A stretch of DNA of 40,464 nucleotides from Helicobacteraceae bacterium (GTDB lineage Bacteria > Campylobacterota > Campylobacteria > Campylobacterales > SZUA-545): NCBI GenBank assembly GCA_031260125.1, contig JAIRKM010000046.1, positions 1 to 40,464 of the forward strand, written 5' to 3'. A program made the translations under genes and the position numbers. The notes below the pieces were generated by a model. It saw nothing but the letters and a program-made list of their open reading frames with translations, did not search any database and was not told the origin of the DNA. Of the stretch, positions 8,175-18,150 are shown one piece after another (position 1 is the first letter of the stretch; the number at the start of each line of letters is the position of its first letter).

Positions 8175-9536
8175 TCAGCCGATCAGAGCGCGGACGATGC
8201 CCATCGCGGCGGCTTTTCCATCGGCGGCGGCTTTCACCGCCAGAGCCGCGCCCCGCACCGCGTCGCCGCCGGCAAAGACTTTTTTATGATCCGTCGCGCC
8301 GTTTTTATCCGCTGCGATCGCGCCCTTTTCGTTTAGTTTCACGCCGGCTTGTGTCAGCCATGCCTTCTTTTGATGCGTAAATCCAAGCGCCATAATCACC
8401 AGATCGGCGCTAAAAGTCTTGGTATCGCCGCTATCGATAGCGATCCGCCCACGCCCGTCGGAGACGGTCTTAGCAAAGGTAACGCCTGCGGCTTTGTTGT
8501 TCGTCAGCGTAATTTTGGATGGCGCGTAGTTGAACCAAAACTCCGCCCCCTCCTCTTTGGCGTTGATAAACTCCTTTTTGCTACCGGGCATGCTCCGCTC
8601 ATCGCGGCGATATACGCACACCGCGCTCTTCGCCCCCAATCGCAGCGATGTCCGAACGCAGTCCATAGCGGTATCGCCGCCGCCGATTACGACCACTTTT
8701 TTGTCTTTGACGTCCGCGGCTTTAGCGATGCCAAAGAGTTGCTTCTGCGCGCCGCTGAGAAACTCCACCGCATTCAAAACGTTTTCGCCCTCTTCGCCCG
8801 CAATGCCCGCTTTCGTGGCTTCTCTCGCCCCAACGCCGACAAAGATCGCGTCAAATCTGCCCAGCAGATCGTCAAACTCTAAATCCTTGCCGATCTCAAC
8901 GCCAAGCTCTATTTTTGCGCCCGCCTGTCGCAAAATATCAAAACGGCGCAAAACGACCTCTTTATCCAGCTTGAAACCGGGTATGCCAAACATTAGCAGA
9001 CCTCCGGGTTTTGGGTCTTTCTCAAAAATTTCTACCGCGATCCCATGGCGCATCAAAAATGTGGCGCAGGAAAGTGAAGCGGGACCGCTGCCGATAATCG
9101 CCGCCTTTTTACCATTCGGCGCGGCAAAAGCAAATCTCTCTTTGTTTTCAAATCCAAGCGTCGTGATCGCCGTCTCTATAGCGCCGATGCTGATCGCTCC
9201 AAAACCGTCCAGATTGAGCGTGCAGGCGCCCTCGCACAACCGATCTTGGGGGCATATCCGCCCCAATATCTCAGGAAACGGCGAGTTTTCGTTGCTTAGC
9301 TTGAAAGCCAGCGATAGGTTTTCTTCGGCGACTGCCTTGAGCCAGTACGGAATGTAGTTGTGCAAGGGACAGCCGTTTGAGGCGCAGTAAACGTCGCCGC
9401 ACTGAACGCATCTTTCAGCTTGAGACGCCGCCTTTTGAGTGTCGAAAATCGTATATATCTCGTTGAAATTCTTGAGCCTATCGGCAGCAGGAGCTTTTTC
9501 TGGCGCGATCCGTTCAACTTTTAAGAAACTCTGCAT
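8175..9536 (-). CDS. gltD: Glutamate synthase (NADPH) small subunit
   Basis: The electron-input subunit of glutamate synthase, 453 residues. The N-terminal iron-sulfur domain has CVQCGDVYCASNGC and CPQDRLCEGAC. The FAD-binding motif is IIGSGPASLSCATFL, and the NADPH-binding motif is VVVIGGGDTAMDC. It passes electrons from NADPH through FAD and 4Fe-4S clusters to GltB. The ATG has GGAG 5 nt upstream and lies 9 nt after the gltB stop. Two further genes follow with almost no gap, so gltBD expression probably drives accD and rlmH as well. Confidence 0.95.
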   Translation of the reverse strand: MQSFLKVERIAPEKAPAADRLKNFNEIYTIFDTQKAASQAERCVQCGDVYCASNGCPLHNYIPYWLKAVAEENLSLAFKLSNENSPFPEILGRICPQDRLCEGACTLNLDGFGAISIGAIETAITTLGFENKERFAFAAPNGKKAAIIGSGPASLSCATFLMRHGIAVEIFEKDPKPGGLLMFGIPGFKLDKEVVLRRFDILRQAGAKIELGVEIGKDLEFDDLLGRFDAIFVGVGAREATKAGIAGEEGENVLNAVEFLSGAQKQLFGIAKAADVKDKKVVVIGGGDTAMDCVRTSLRLGAKSAVCVYRRDERSMPGSKKEFINAKEEGAEFWFNYAPSKITLTNNKAAGVTFAKTVSDGRGRIAIDSGDTKTFSADLVIMALGFTHQKKAWLTQAGVKLNEKGAIAADKNGATDHKKVFAGGDAVRGAALAVKAAADGKAAAMGIVRALIG

Positions 9537-9545
9537 TCTATCTCC

Positions 9546-12500
9546 TTAATCAACCTCGTATGGAAATGTTACTTTCATATCTTTCGGGCTTACCATCCAA
9601 AAGTAAACGATCTCTTGGCGGAAATTATCCATAATAAACTTTGCCTTCAAGCTGTTTGTGTCGTTGATGAAACTTTTAAGAAGTTTTTTCAAGTAGGCTT
9701 TTCCCTCGTCCTCCTCGTAGGTGTCGATCCGCACGGCTCTTATAAACTCCTGATTGATCCGATCGATAAACTTAAACTCACGATCGTAGATGAACGCTAC
9801 GCCGCCGGTCATGCCCGCGCCGAAATTAACGCCTGTTTCGCCTAGAATCACCACCGCGCCGCCGGTCATATACTCGCAAGCGTGATCGCCCGTTCCCTCG
9901 ACGACAGCCACCGCGCCGGAGTTGCGTATCCCAAAGCGTTCGCCGACTGTTCCCGCGACATACAGCCTGCCGCCGGTTGCCCCGTACAGACAGGTGTTGC
10001 CCGCTGCGGAAAACTGCGTTCCCTGCACCTGCGGCACAACCACAATTTTACCGCCGTGCATACCCTTGCCAACATAGTCGTTCGCCACGCCATTAATCTC
10101 GATATTAACGCCGGGCGAAAGAAATGCGCCGAGCGACTGCCCCGCGACGCCGTTTAATTTGAGTGTGATCGTTCCATCAGGCAGTCCCTTGTCTCCGTAA
10201 AACTGCGCGATCTCGCCGCTGATGAGCGCCCCAACGCTTCGATTGACGTTTTGAACCGCGCGCGTTTCCACCGTCCGCTCGCTGGGCTTTTTAATGCTTG
10301 AATACACCGCCTGTAAGATCGACTTTTCATACTCGTTTCGATCGAGCGGATCGTTTCTTTCACCGCGCCAGACATTCTTGCCTTCGATAACGCGCAGAAG
10401 TTTGGAAAAGTCGAACTGCGCCGCCTTTTGCGACTGGCTGGGGCAAAGCAGATCGCGCCTGCCCACGATCTCTTCTACGCTTCTATATCCCATCTGTGCC
10501 AGAATTGACCGCACATCTTCCGCAAGCAGCGTCAAAAAGTTTTCCAGCCGCTCGACCGTGCCGACAAAATGCTCCCTCAAAACGCTATCCTGCGTCGCCA
10601 CGCCGACGGTGCAGCGGTTGAGGTGGCACACCCTGAGCATTCGGCAGCCAAGCGCCGCCAGCATCGCCGTGCCGAGTCCGTAGCTTTCCGCGCCTAGAAG
10701 CGCCGCTTTGACAATATCCCGCCCCACTTTTAAGCCGCCGTCTGTTTGAAGCGTAACAAACTCGCGCAGGCTGTTGGCTTTCAAAACGTCGTGCGCCTCC
10801 GCAAGCCCAAGCTCCCACGGATCGCCCGCGAACTTGATCGAGCTAAGTTGCGCCGCGCCCGTACCGCCGTCGCATCCTGAGATCACGATCTTGTCCGCAT
10901 ACGCCTTCACAACGCCGGCGGCGATCGTTCCCACGCCGCCAATCGAAACGAGCTTGACGCTGATTCGCGCTTTGGGGTTGACCTGCTTGAGATCAAATAT
11001 AAGCTGCGCCAAATCCTCAATGGAGTATATATCGTGGTGCGGCGGCGGGCTGATCAGCGTAACGCCCGGTATGGTAAAGCGCAGTTTGGCTATGTAGGGC
11101 GAAACCTTGTAGCCCGGCAACTGCCCGCCCTCGCCCGGTTTTGCGCCCTGCGCGATCTTGATCTGTATCTCTTCGGCATTGCGCAGATACGCCGTCGTAA
11201 CGCCAAAGCGTCCAGAGGCGATCTGTTTGATCTTGCTTACCTTGTTTGTGCCAAAGCGCGCCGCGTCCTCGCCGCCTTCGCCGGAGTTGGATCTACCGCC
11301 TAGCCTGTTAAGCGCTTCGGCGATCGCCTCGTGCGTCTCTTTGGAGATAGCGCCTATGGACATCGCCGCCGAGTCGATCCGCGCAATAATTTTGCCGATC
11401 GGCTCGACCTCTTTTACATCGATCGGCTCGCGATCGCTTTTGATGAGCATAAAATCCCGTATCGTCCGTTCGCCTCTGTTTTCAATCAGGCTTCTATAGA
11501 CATCATAATCCTCCTGCCTGCCGCTCTTTGCGAAGGCGTGGAGCGCGTAGATCACCGATGGCGAAAAGTCGTGATACTCTCCATTCGGCTGAAAACGGTA
11601 GAAGCCGCCTATATCCAAAGGAAACAGATGCGCCGCATTGTCGAAAAACGCCCGCCGATGCGCGGCTCTCAACCGCTCCTCGATCGCTTCGTACCTCAGC
11701 CCGCCAAGGTGCGCGTACGCCCCGCTGAAACACTCGTCCACGATCTCAGCGCTTAGCCCGATCGTATCAAAAAGCGCAGAGTTGCGGTAGCTTGCTATCG
11801 TGCTTATCCCCATTTTGGACATGATCTTGAGCAGACCGGCTTTAAGGGCTTGCTGGACGTTTCTAAGGTCATGCTTGATGTCCGTTTTTCTCACCTGCTT
11901 CGCGGCGTCGGCGACGGTGGCAAAGAGCAGATAGGCGTAGAAGGCGTTCGCGCCAAAGGCAAGCAGAATCGCCGCCGAGTGGGCATCCTGCACCTCAGAT
12001 GTGATACAGAGTATCGACGCGAGATGGCGCAAACCGCCTTTAAGCAACGCCCTGTTTAGAAACCCCACCGCCATTGCCATTGGGATCACTAGATGCTCCC
12101 GATCGAGCGCGCGGTCGTCTAAAACTACGATCCTTATTCCGTCTTTCCTTATCGCCTCGCTCACGTTTTCGTAGAGCTTTTGAAGGGCGCCTCTAAGATC
12201 GCTTTTGAAGGCGGTGGAGAACACGCGGTTTTTGAAAGTCGGATCAAATTTCGGTCTGCTTTCATCGCCAAACTCCAATAGGACGTTGAGTTTCTCTAGG
12301 CTTAGCGCCGGCGAATCGGCTTTGAGCCTCCTCGCGAAAAGAGGCTCTTCCGCCAAAATGTTCGTCATCTGCCCAAAGCCGGTGTTAGTACTCATCACCA
12401 CCTTCTCCCGCAGCGGATCGATCGGCGGATTCGTAACCTGCGCGAAACGCTGGCGGAAGAAGTCGGAAAACGGTCTTGGCTCGTCGCTGAAAGCGGCGCT

Positions 12501-13976
12501 CGGCGTATCGTCGCCCATTGAGCCGGTGGCTTCCTTCCCCGTCTCTGCCATTGGCTTGATCACCATTTCGATCGTCTCATTCGTAACGTGAAAGTAACGT
12601 TGCAGCGGCACCAGCTTTTCGCCCAGATCGGTCGGCAAAACAAACTGCGATTCCACAAAGTCCAGCAGATACGACATCTTGGCGTTGAGCCATTCGCTGT
12701 ATGGGTGGCGCTCCTTTAAGTAGGTGTTGATCTCCTTGTTTTTCAGTATCGCGCCGAACTTGAGATCGACTGCGATCATCTGTCCGCTCTTGAGCTTGCC
12801 GCGCTCTTTGATCTGCTCTTTCGTCAGATCGAGTACGCCAAACTCGCTGGATATAAGAATGCGATCGTCGTTTGTGATCGTATATTTCGCCGGACGCAGA
12901 CCATTTCTGTCTAGTATGCAGCCTATATAGCGCCCGTCGGTAAGACTGATGGCGGCGGGGCCGTCCCACGCCTCATCGCGCGCGGAGGTGTACTCGTAAA
13001 ATGCCCTCAATTTCGCGTCCATATGCGGCGCGTTCTGCCAAGGAGCGGGGATCAGCATCCGCAGGGAACGGAAAAAGTCCTGATCATTTACCAGCAGAAA
13101 CTCCAGCATATTGTCCAGACTCGCGCTGTCGCTTGCATTCTCCTCTAGTATGGGGAATATCCGCGCAAGTTCGTCGTCGGAAAATACCTGACTTTTCATA
13201 ACGGCGGACTTGATGGAGACGTTGAAGCGATTAGCCGCGATCGAGTTGATCTCGCCGTTGTGGGCGATCGCCCTAAAAGGCTGCGCGAGCTTCCACCGCG
13301 GAAGCGTGTTTGTGGAAAAACGTTGATGAAACAGCGCAAAACTTACCTCAAAATCCTCGTCGCGGAGATCGGCGAAAAACTCCTTGATATGGGTGGGCAT
13401 AACCAGCCCTTTGTAACAGATGGTGCGCGACGAAAAGGAGGCTATGTAAAACTCGTTGTCGTTGAAGCGGCGTTCTAGCTCTTTGCGCGTGAGATACAAA
13501 AGCGCCTCAAACCGTTCCGTCGCGATCGGCGATTTTGGCACGGCAAAAAACTGGACGATACGCGGCAGAGTCTTTCTGGAAAACTCGCCCAGCGCTTTTG
13601 GGTTGATCGGCACGTCGCGGAACAGCACAATTTTGATGTCGTTCTTGCTGGCAAATTCCCTGATGACGCTCTCTTGCTTTTCGTCTGTGAGAAAGGAGTT
13701 GCCTACGGCGTACTGGTGCGGCAGATCGACGCCATGCTCTTTGGCGGTTTTGCGCATAAACTTATCGGGCATAGAAAACAGAAGACCGCAGCCATCGCCG
13801 CTTTTCCCGTCCGCAGCGACCGCCCCGCGATGTATCATACGGCTGAGCGCCGAAATCGAATCGAGGGTCATCTGGCGCGAAGGGATGTTTCTGATGTTTG
13901 CAAGCAGTCCAAAACCGCAGTTATCGCGTTCCTCAAACAGATCGGGGTGTAATTCTCTTGCAGTTAAAATATCCAT
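9546..13976 (-). CDS. gltB: Glutamate synthase large subunit
   Basis: The catalytic subunit that makes two glutamates from glutamine and 2-oxoglutarate, 1476 residues from the ATG at 13976. The nucleophile Cys is C20 (RDNCGFGLLA), so a 19-residue propeptide is expected to be removed. The class II amidotransferase domain spans about residues 20-420, the FMN-binding synthase domain about 780-1190 with SGEGGEDAARF, and the GXGXG beta-helix about 1220-1470. The 3Fe-4S cluster Cys are in CRMLRVCHLNRC near residue 1110. AAAGG lies 8 nt before this ATG, so I prefer it to the upstream TTG at 14000. Leads the gltB-gltD-IMPase-accD-rlmH operon. Confidence 0.95.
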   Translation of the reverse strand: MDILTARELHPDLFEERDNCGFGLLANIRNIPSRQMTLDSISALSRMIHRGAVAADGKSGDGCGLLFSMPDKFMRKTAKEHGVDLPHQYAVGNSFLTDEKQESVIREFASKNDIKIVLFRDVPINPKALGEFSRKTLPRIVQFFAVPKSPIATERFEALLYLTRKELERRFNDNEFYIASFSSRTICYKGLVMPTHIKEFFADLRDEDFEVSFALFHQRFSTNTLPRWKLAQPFRAIAHNGEINSIAANRFNVSIKSAVMKSQVFSDDELARIFPILEENASDSASLDNMLEFLLVNDQDFFRSLRMLIPAPWQNAPHMDAKLRAFYEYTSARDEAWDGPAAISLTDGRYIGCILDRNGLRPAKYTITNDDRILISSEFGVLDLTKEQIKERGKLKSGQMIAVDLKFGAILKNKEINTYLKERHPYSEWLNAKMSYLLDFVESQFVLPTDLGEKLVPLQRYFHVTNETIEMVIKPMAETGKEATGSMGDDTPSAAFSDEPRPFSDFFRQRFAQVTNPPIDPLREKVVMSTNTGFGQMTNILAEEPLFARRLKADSPALSLEKLNVLLEFGDESRPKFDPTFKNRVFSTAFKSDLRGALQKLYENVSEAIRKDGIRIVVLDDRALDREHLVIPMAMAVGFLNRALLKGGLRHLASILCITSEVQDAHSAAILLAFGANAFYAYLLFATVADAAKQVRKTDIKHDLRNVQQALKAGLLKIMSKMGISTIASYRNSALFDTIGLSAEIVDECFSGAYAHLGGLRYEAIEERLRAAHRRAFFDNAAHLFPLDIGGFYRFQPNGEYHDFSPSVIYALHAFAKSGRQEDYDVYRSLIENRGERTIRDFMLIKSDREPIDVKEVEPIGKIIARIDSAAMSIGAISKETHEAIAEALNRLGGRSNSGEGGEDAARFGTNKVSKIKQIASGRFGVTTAYLRNAEEIQIKIAQGAKPGEGGQLPGYKVSPYIAKLRFTIPGVTLISPPPHHDIYSIEDLAQLIFDLKQVNPKARISVKLVSIGGVGTIAAGVVKAYADKIVISGCDGGTGAAQLSSIKFAGDPWELGLAEAHDVLKANSLREFVTLQTDGGLKVGRDIVKAALLGAESYGLGTAMLAALGCRMLRVCHLNRCTVGVATQDSVLREHFVGTVERLENFLTLLAEDVRSILAQMGYRSVEEIVGRRDLLCPSQSQKAAQFDFSKLLRVIEGKNVWRGERNDPLDRNEYEKSILQAVYSSIKKPSERTVETRAVQNVNRSVGALISGEIAQFYGDKGLPDGTITLKLNGVAGQSLGAFLSPGVNIEINGVANDYVGKGMHGGKIVVVPQVQGTQFSAAGNTCLYGATGGRLYVAGTVGERFGIRNSGAVAVVEGTGDHACEYMTGGAVVILGETGVNFGAGMTGGVAFIYDREFKFIDRINQEFIRAVRIDTYEEDEGKAYLKKLLKSFINDTNSLKAKFIMDNFRQEIVYFWMVSPKDMKVTFPYEVD

Positions 13977-14011
13977 AGCGAAGCCTTTATTTTTGCGCAA
14001 AGTAAGGCGCG

Positions 14012-14019
14012 ATTATACA
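14012..14019. promoter_or_regulatory. Overlapping -10 elements between gltB and recO
   Basis: On minus, TATAAT at 14017-14012 lies 35 nt before gltB. On plus, the same bases give TATACA at 14014-14019, 21 nt before recO. The two divergent promoters would share their -10 region and could compete for polymerase. Confidence 0.45.
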
Positions 14020-14040
14020 AGAAAGTGGATTACAGCCAGA

Positions 14041-14658
14041 GTGCGCGGATATATTTTGAACCTCAAAAAGCGCGGCAACGAGGATATGATCGTTACGCTC
14101 CTGTCAACAGAAAGCCTGCTGACGCTTTACCGTTTTTACGGCGCGCGGCACAGCGCGTTGCAGCTTGGCTATAAAATTGATTTTATAGTGGAAAACAACC
14201 CGTTTTTTATGCCGCGCTTGAGACAGGTGGCGCATTTGAGTTTTGAATGGCTTTTTTCGCTGGAAAAGGCGAGAGTGTGGCAGCGGTTTTGCCAGTTGCT
14301 CTACGCTCATCTCAGGGGCGCGGAGGAGTGCGGCGGCTTCTATTACGATATGCTTGAAAACGCGGCTGGGAAACTCAAGACGCAAAATCCCAAGCGGACG
14401 ATGATAGAAAGCGCGGCGGCGCTGCTGGAGCATGAAGGCAGGCTTCATTCCGATATGCGCTGTTTCATCTGCCGCGAAGAGATCAAGGGCGGCAGAGTCG
14501 CCCTGCTACGCGGCTGTTCGCCCGCGCACGCCGCCTGCGTCGGCGCAGAAGGGTTTGATCTGCGGGCGGTAAAGCGCCTGTTCGAGGCAAAAGAGAGCCT
14601 GCTCTTCGCCGATCCAGAGATCAAAATACTGTGGAAGATCGTGGAAAGCGGGCTGTAA
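14041..14658 (+). CDS. recO: Recombination mediator RecO, Campylobacterales type
   Basis: RecO loads RecA onto SSB-coated DNA with RecR. The 205-residue protein is of the short epsilon type: the OB-fold start reads MRGYILNLKKRGNEDMIVTL with LLTLYRFYGARHSALQLGYK. A zinc site is suggested by C141, C144, C159, H163 and C166 near the C-terminus. The open frame runs far upstream into gltB antisense, but family alignment puts the start at the GTG at 14041; no strong ribosome site precedes it. Divergent from gltB and followed by the fab cluster. Confidence 0.85.
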   Translation: MRGYILNLKKRGNEDMIVTLLSTESLLTLYRFYGARHSALQLGYKIDFIVENNPFFMPRLRQVAHLSFEWLFSLEKARVWQRFCQLLYAHLRGAEECGGFYYDMLENAAGKLKTQNPKRTMIESAAALLEHEGRLHSDMRCFICREEIKGGRVALLRGCSPAHAACVGAEGFDLRAVKRLFEAKESLLFADPEIKILWKIVESGL

Positions 14659-14700
14659 AGCGCTTAAAGCCGTTTTGCCGCGCCGTAACGGATATTTGAG

Positions 14701-14706
14701 TAAGAT
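14701..14706 (+). promoter_or_regulatory. Candidate -10 element of the fab cluster
   Basis: TAAGAT with TTTGAG just upstream, 24 nt before the fabG start, followed by a strong AAAAGGAG ribosome site. No matching -35. Confidence 0.35.
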
Positions 14707-14730
14707 TGCGAAAAAAAGGAGTTTTTATCG

Positions 14731-15474
14731 ATGAAGTTCAGCGGAAAAAACGTGCTGATTACGGGCGCAAGCAAGGGAATTGGCAGGGAGATCGCGAGAA
14801 AACTTGCCGAGTTGGGGCTGAAAGTATGGATCAACTACAGAAGCGGCGCAAGCGAGGCGGACGCGCTCAAGGAGGAGATTGAGTCTTCCGGCGGCAGCGC
14901 GGCGGCGATCGGGTTTGACGTTACCGACGAGGAGGCGTTCGCGGACGGGATCAAAGCGGTGATCAGCGCCGATGACAGCTTGAGCTATCTCGTCAACAAC
15001 GCCGGCGTTACCAACGACAAGCTGGCAATGCGGATGAAAGTCAGCGAGTTTATGAGCGTGATCGACGCAAATCTCAAAAGCGCCTTTATAGGCTGCCGCG
15101 AAGCGATCAAAGCGATGGGCAAAGCGCGTTTTGGCGCGGTGGTCAACATCGCCTCCGTCGTCGGAGAGATAGGCAACATGGGACAGACAAACTATTCCGC
15201 GAGCAAAGGCGGCGTTATCGCCCTGACGAAAAGTTTCGCTAAAGAGGGAGCGTCCAGGGGAATCCGCTTCAATTCCGTTACGCCCGGCTTTATTAACACG
15301 GCGATGACCGAGCGTCTCTCCGCCGAGGTAAAGGAGAGCTACTTCAAAGCCATTCCGCTTGGGCGTTTCGGCGAGCCGAAGGAGGTGGCGGAAGCGGTCG
15401 CGTTTCTTTTGAGCGATCACGCGGGTTACATAACGGGTGAGACGCTCAAGGTCAACGGCGGCATATATATGTAG
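14731..15474 (+). CDS. fabG: 3-oxoacyl-ACP reductase
   Basis: NADPH-dependent reductase of the fatty acid elongation cycle, 247 residues, short-chain dehydrogenase fold. The cofactor loop TGASKGIGRE is at residues 11-20, NNAG at 89-92, and the catalytic set N114, S142, Y155, K159 is complete (YSASKGG). The C-terminal GGIYM is usual for FabG. The ribosome site AAAAGGAG is strong. It leads fabG-acpP-fabF-accA, the usual Campylobacterota order, though acpP also has its own likely promoter. Confidence 0.95.
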   Translation: MKFSGKNVLITGASKGIGREIARKLAELGLKVWINYRSGASEADALKEEIESSGGSAAAIGFDVTDEEAFADGIKAVISADDSLSYLVNNAGVTNDKLAMRMKVSEFMSVIDANLKSAFIGCREAIKAMGKARFGAVVNIASVVGEIGNMGQTNYSASKGGVIALTKSFAKEGASRGIRFNSVTPGFINTAMTERLSAEVKESYFKAIPLGRFGEPKEVAEAVAFLLSDHAGYITGETLKVNGGIYM

Positions 15475-15493
15475 CGGTTAAGATCGACTCTTG

Positions 15494-15499
15494 TAAAAT
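15494..15499 (+). promoter_or_regulatory. Candidate -10 element of acpP
   Basis: TAAAAT directly after TTG in the 55-bp fabG-acpP gap, about 30 nt before acpP. A separate promoter makes sense because acyl carrier protein is needed in large amounts. Confidence 0.4.
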
Positions 15500-15529
15500 T
15501 CGGGGCAATATATTGAAAGGAGAATACCG

Positions 15530-15763
15530 ATGGCGTTATTTGATGATGTGAGGGCGATAGTTGCGGAGCAGCTTAGCGTGAACGAGAGCGACGTGAAGGA
15601 GGAGTCGAAGTTTATCGACGATCTGGGCGCGGACAGCTTGGACGTAGTCGAGCTTGTGATGGCTCTGGAAGAAAAATTTGACGTTGAGATACCTGACGAC
15701 AAAGCGGAGAAGATCAAAACGGTCGGAGACGCGATCGTATTTATTGAAAACTTAAAAAAATAA
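15530..15763 (+). CDS. acpP: Acyl carrier protein
   Basis: A 77-residue acidic four-helix protein that carries acyl chains on a phosphopantetheine arm. The attachment site is S36 in [12 protein letters not shown]. It has a very good ribosome site (AAAGGAG, 8 nt from the ATG). It is placed between fabG and fabF, its partners. Length and sequence are typical with nothing unusual. Confidence 0.97.
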   Translation: MALFDDVRAIVAEQLSVNESDVKEESKFIDDLGADSLDVVELVMALEEKFDVEIPDDKAEKIKTVGDAIVFIENLKK

Positions 15764-15784
15764 CCTTTCTCTCAAAGGGGTTCT

Positions 15785-17029
15785 GTGAGGCGAGTTGTTG
15801 TAACCGGTCTTGGGATGATCACGGCGCTGGGGCACAGCCGGAAGGAGACGTTTGACGCGCTGGTTCGCGGAGAGTGCGGGGTTGCCACAATCACGCAGTT
15901 TGATCTCTCCCGATCCAGCGTAACGATCGCCGCCGAGGTGAAAGGGTTTGATCCGTCGTCGGTCATGGACGCGAAAGAGGTCAAAAAAGCGGATCGATTT
16001 ATTCAGCTTGGACTTAAATGCGCGAAAGAAGCTATGAGCGACGCGGGATTTACCCAGAAGCCAGAGGGTGAAATTGCCGAACGGTTTGGCATAAGCGCGG
16101 CTTCCGGCATAGGCGGACTGCCTCGCATAGAGGAGACCTCTCTTCTATGCGGCGAAAGAGGTCCGAAAAGAATCACCCCATTTTTTATTCCCAGCGCGCT
16201 GGCTAATATGCTCGGCGGTTTTGTCAGTATCGATCAGGGCTTAAAGGGGCCAAATTTGGCAAGCGTAACCGCGTGTACGGCTGGCTTACACGCCATCAGC
16301 GAGGCGTACAAAACTATTGTGCTTGACGGCGCGGACGCGATGCTGGCTATCGCGGCGGAGGCGGCTGTATGCGAAGTCGGCGTAGGAGGATTTGCCGCTA
16401 TGCGCGCGCTTTCCACCCGCAACGACGATCCCCAGCGCGCCTCGCGCCCGTTTGATCGAGATCGAGACGGCTTCGTTATGGGCGAAGGGGGCGGCGCGCT
16501 TGTCTTGGAAGAGTACGAATACGCAAAGAGACGCGGCGCAAAGATATACGCCGAGATAATCGGCATTGGCGAAAGCGGCGACGCGAATCACATCACCACT
16601 CCCGCACCCAAAGGAGAGGGGGCGTACCGCGCTATGAAAGCCGCCCTGCGTATGGCGGACAAAAACGCGCACGGCGTTAAAATCGGCTACATCAACGCGC
16701 ACGGCACAAGCACCGTGTACAACGACTGGTACGAAACGCTCGCGCTGAAAAAGGTTTTTGGAGACAGCGTCCCGCCGGTTAGCTCAACAAAGGGGGCAAT
16801 CGGGCATTGTCTAGGAGGCGCGGGCGGCATTGAAGCGGTGATCGCCGTTAGCGCGTTGGAGCAAGGAACGCTGCCTCCCACGATCAACTACGAAAACCGC
16901 GACGATGAGCATAATTTAGACTTGGATTACATTCCAAACGCGGCGAGAAAAGCCGATGTGGAGGCGGTGATGAGCAATAATTTTGGGTTTGGCGGCACAA
17001 ACGGCGTCATAATTTTCAAGAAAGTTTAA
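15785..17029 (+). CDS. fabF: 3-oxoacyl-ACP synthase II
   Basis: Condensing enzyme that extends acyl-ACP with malonyl-ACP, 414 residues. The thiolase-fold active site is complete: C164 in [12 protein letters not shown]307 in NAHGTST, K337 and H342 in [13 protein letters not shown]. The terminal NNFGFGGTN motif is present. The start is a GTG at 15785 with AAAGGGG upstream; [10 protein letters not shown] is the usual FabF opening. Ends one base before the accA start. Confidence 0.95.
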   Translation: MRRVVVTGLGMITALGHSRKETFDALVRGECGVATITQFDLSRSSVTIAAEVKGFDPSSVMDAKEVKKADRFIQLGLKCAKEAMSDAGFTQKPEGEIAERFGISAASGIGGLPRIEETSLLCGERGPKRITPFFIPSALANMLGGFVSIDQGLKGPNLASVTACTAGLHAISEAYKTIVLDGADAMLAIAAEAAVCEVGVGGFAAMRALSTRNDDPQRASRPFDRDRDGFVMGEGGGALVLEEYEYAKRRGAKIYAEIIGIGESGDANHITTPAPKGEGAYRAMKAALRMADKNAHGVKIGYINAHGTSTVYNDWYETLALKKVFGDSVPPVSSTKGAIGHCLGGAGGIEAVIAVSALEQGTLPPTINYENRDDEHNLDLDYIPNAARKADVEAVMSNNFGFGGTNGVIIFKKV

Positions 17030-17030
17030 C

Positions 17031-17969
17031 TTGCCTCTTTATCTTGATTTTGAAAGACCGATAAAGGCGATCGAAGACGAACTCGAACTTGCCAAGATTC
17101 GCAAAGATGAAAAGGCGGTTTCGGTCTATACGATCGAGATGGAGAAAGCGATTAAAAAAACCTATGGAGATCTAAGCGATTTTCAAAAACTACAGCTTGC
17201 GAGACATCAGGATCGCCCATATGCGATGGACTATATCAGGACTTTTATGGATGGCGCTCACGAGTTGCATGGAGATCGCCATTACAAGGACGATGGCGCA
17301 GTCGTCTGCTTCATAGGGACAATCGACGATCTGCCGTGCGTCGTAATCGGCGAGGAGAAGGGGCGCGGAACGAAGTCTAAGATCTCCCGCAACTTTGGAA
17401 TGCCGCATCCTGAGGGCTATCGCAAGGCGCTGCGCGCCGCGAAACTCGCGGAAAAATTCGCCCTTCCAATCTTGATGTTGGTGGATACGCCGGGCGCGTA
17501 CCCTGGTTTGGGGGCGGAGGAGAGAGGTCAAAGCGAAGCGATCGCGAAAAATCTTTACGAGCTAAGCGCGCTAAAAACGATCATCATCTCTATCGTGATC
17601 GGCGAAGGCGGTAGCGGAGGCGCTCTGGCGGTGGGCGTGGCGGATAAGCTTGCCATGTTGCGCTACTCCATATTCAGCGTCATTTCGCCTGAAGGATGCG
17701 CGGCGATCCTGTGGAACGATCCGTCAAAGGTTGAAGCGGCGACCAAAGCGCTGAAGATCACGCCGGAGGCGCTTAAAGAGCATGCGCTGATCGACGACAT
17801 AATAGACGAACCGGTGACCGGAGCGCACCGCGATAAAAAGGGAGCGGCGGATGCGCTCAAGCGATATTTTCTAGATTCCGTAGCCGAACTAAAATCCCTG
17901 CCGATCGAAACCCTGCTGAATAACCGCTATAACAAGCTAATGAGTATGGGGCGCTTTCATAACGGCTGA
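17031..17969 (+). CDS. accA: Acetyl-CoA carboxylase carboxyltransferase, alpha subunit
   Basis: Partner of AccD (6614-7456) in malonyl-CoA formation, 312 residues. The N-terminal helical part ([19 protein letters not shown]) and the crotonase core with [36 protein letters not shown] and [10 protein letters not shown] are all present. The start is a TTG at 17031, one base after the fabF stop; MPLYLDFE agrees with the family. The use of TTG here may lower output relative to fabF. Confidence 0.95.
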   Translation: MPLYLDFERPIKAIEDELELAKIRKDEKAVSVYTIEMEKAIKKTYGDLSDFQKLQLARHQDRPYAMDYIRTFMDGAHELHGDRHYKDDGAVVCFIGTIDDLPCVVIGEEKGRGTKSKISRNFGMPHPEGYRKALRAAKLAEKFALPILMLVDTPGAYPGLGAEERGQSEAIAKNLYELSALKTIIISIVIGEGGSGGALAVGVADKLAMLRYSIFSVISPEGCAAILWNDPSKVEAATKALKITPEALKEHALIDDIIDEPVTGAHRDKKGAADALKRYFLDSVAELKSLPIETLLNNRYNKLMSMGRFHNG

Positions 17970-18033
17970 TCCTTCGCGCAATGTTTGTAAATTTCAACAA
18001 TTCCGCAACGAGTATCGAGACTTTGCCTTTTGA

Positions 18034-18123
18034 GGACGCCGCGTTTTTTTGCTGCTGATCGTTTTCTCCACATTGCCCGCGATAGCGGCGGAGGCTAACA
18101 CCCTTCGCGATGAAGGCGCCTAG
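18034..18123 (+). pseudogene. Possible remnant of a secreted-protein gene (signal peptide only)
   Basis: In the 181-bp gap between accA and the DinB-family gene, one frame encodes two Arg, a hydrophobic core and an AxA site: RRVFLLLIVFSTLPAIAAEA, then six more residues and TAG at 18121. No ATG or GTG precedes it; only a TTG at 18049 could start it. After the TAG the frame continues with a protein-like stretch (PQEAAQVRLSADQKRNV) up to a second stop. This looks like the decayed 5' part of an exported protein. It could be chance, since such a short stretch carries little information. Confidence 0.25.
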
Positions 18124-18150
18124 CCGCAAGAGGCGGCGCAGGTACGATTA

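Noticed and set aside
8530-9357. 275-codon plus-strand frame opposite gltD
   Set aside because: A shadow of gltD; the product is rich in Ser, Pro and Ala and shows no motif.
13456-14040. N-terminal extension of recO into gltB antisense
   Set aside because: RecO homologues begin at the GTG at 14041; the upstream 195 codons are the reverse complement of the gltB amidotransferase domain.
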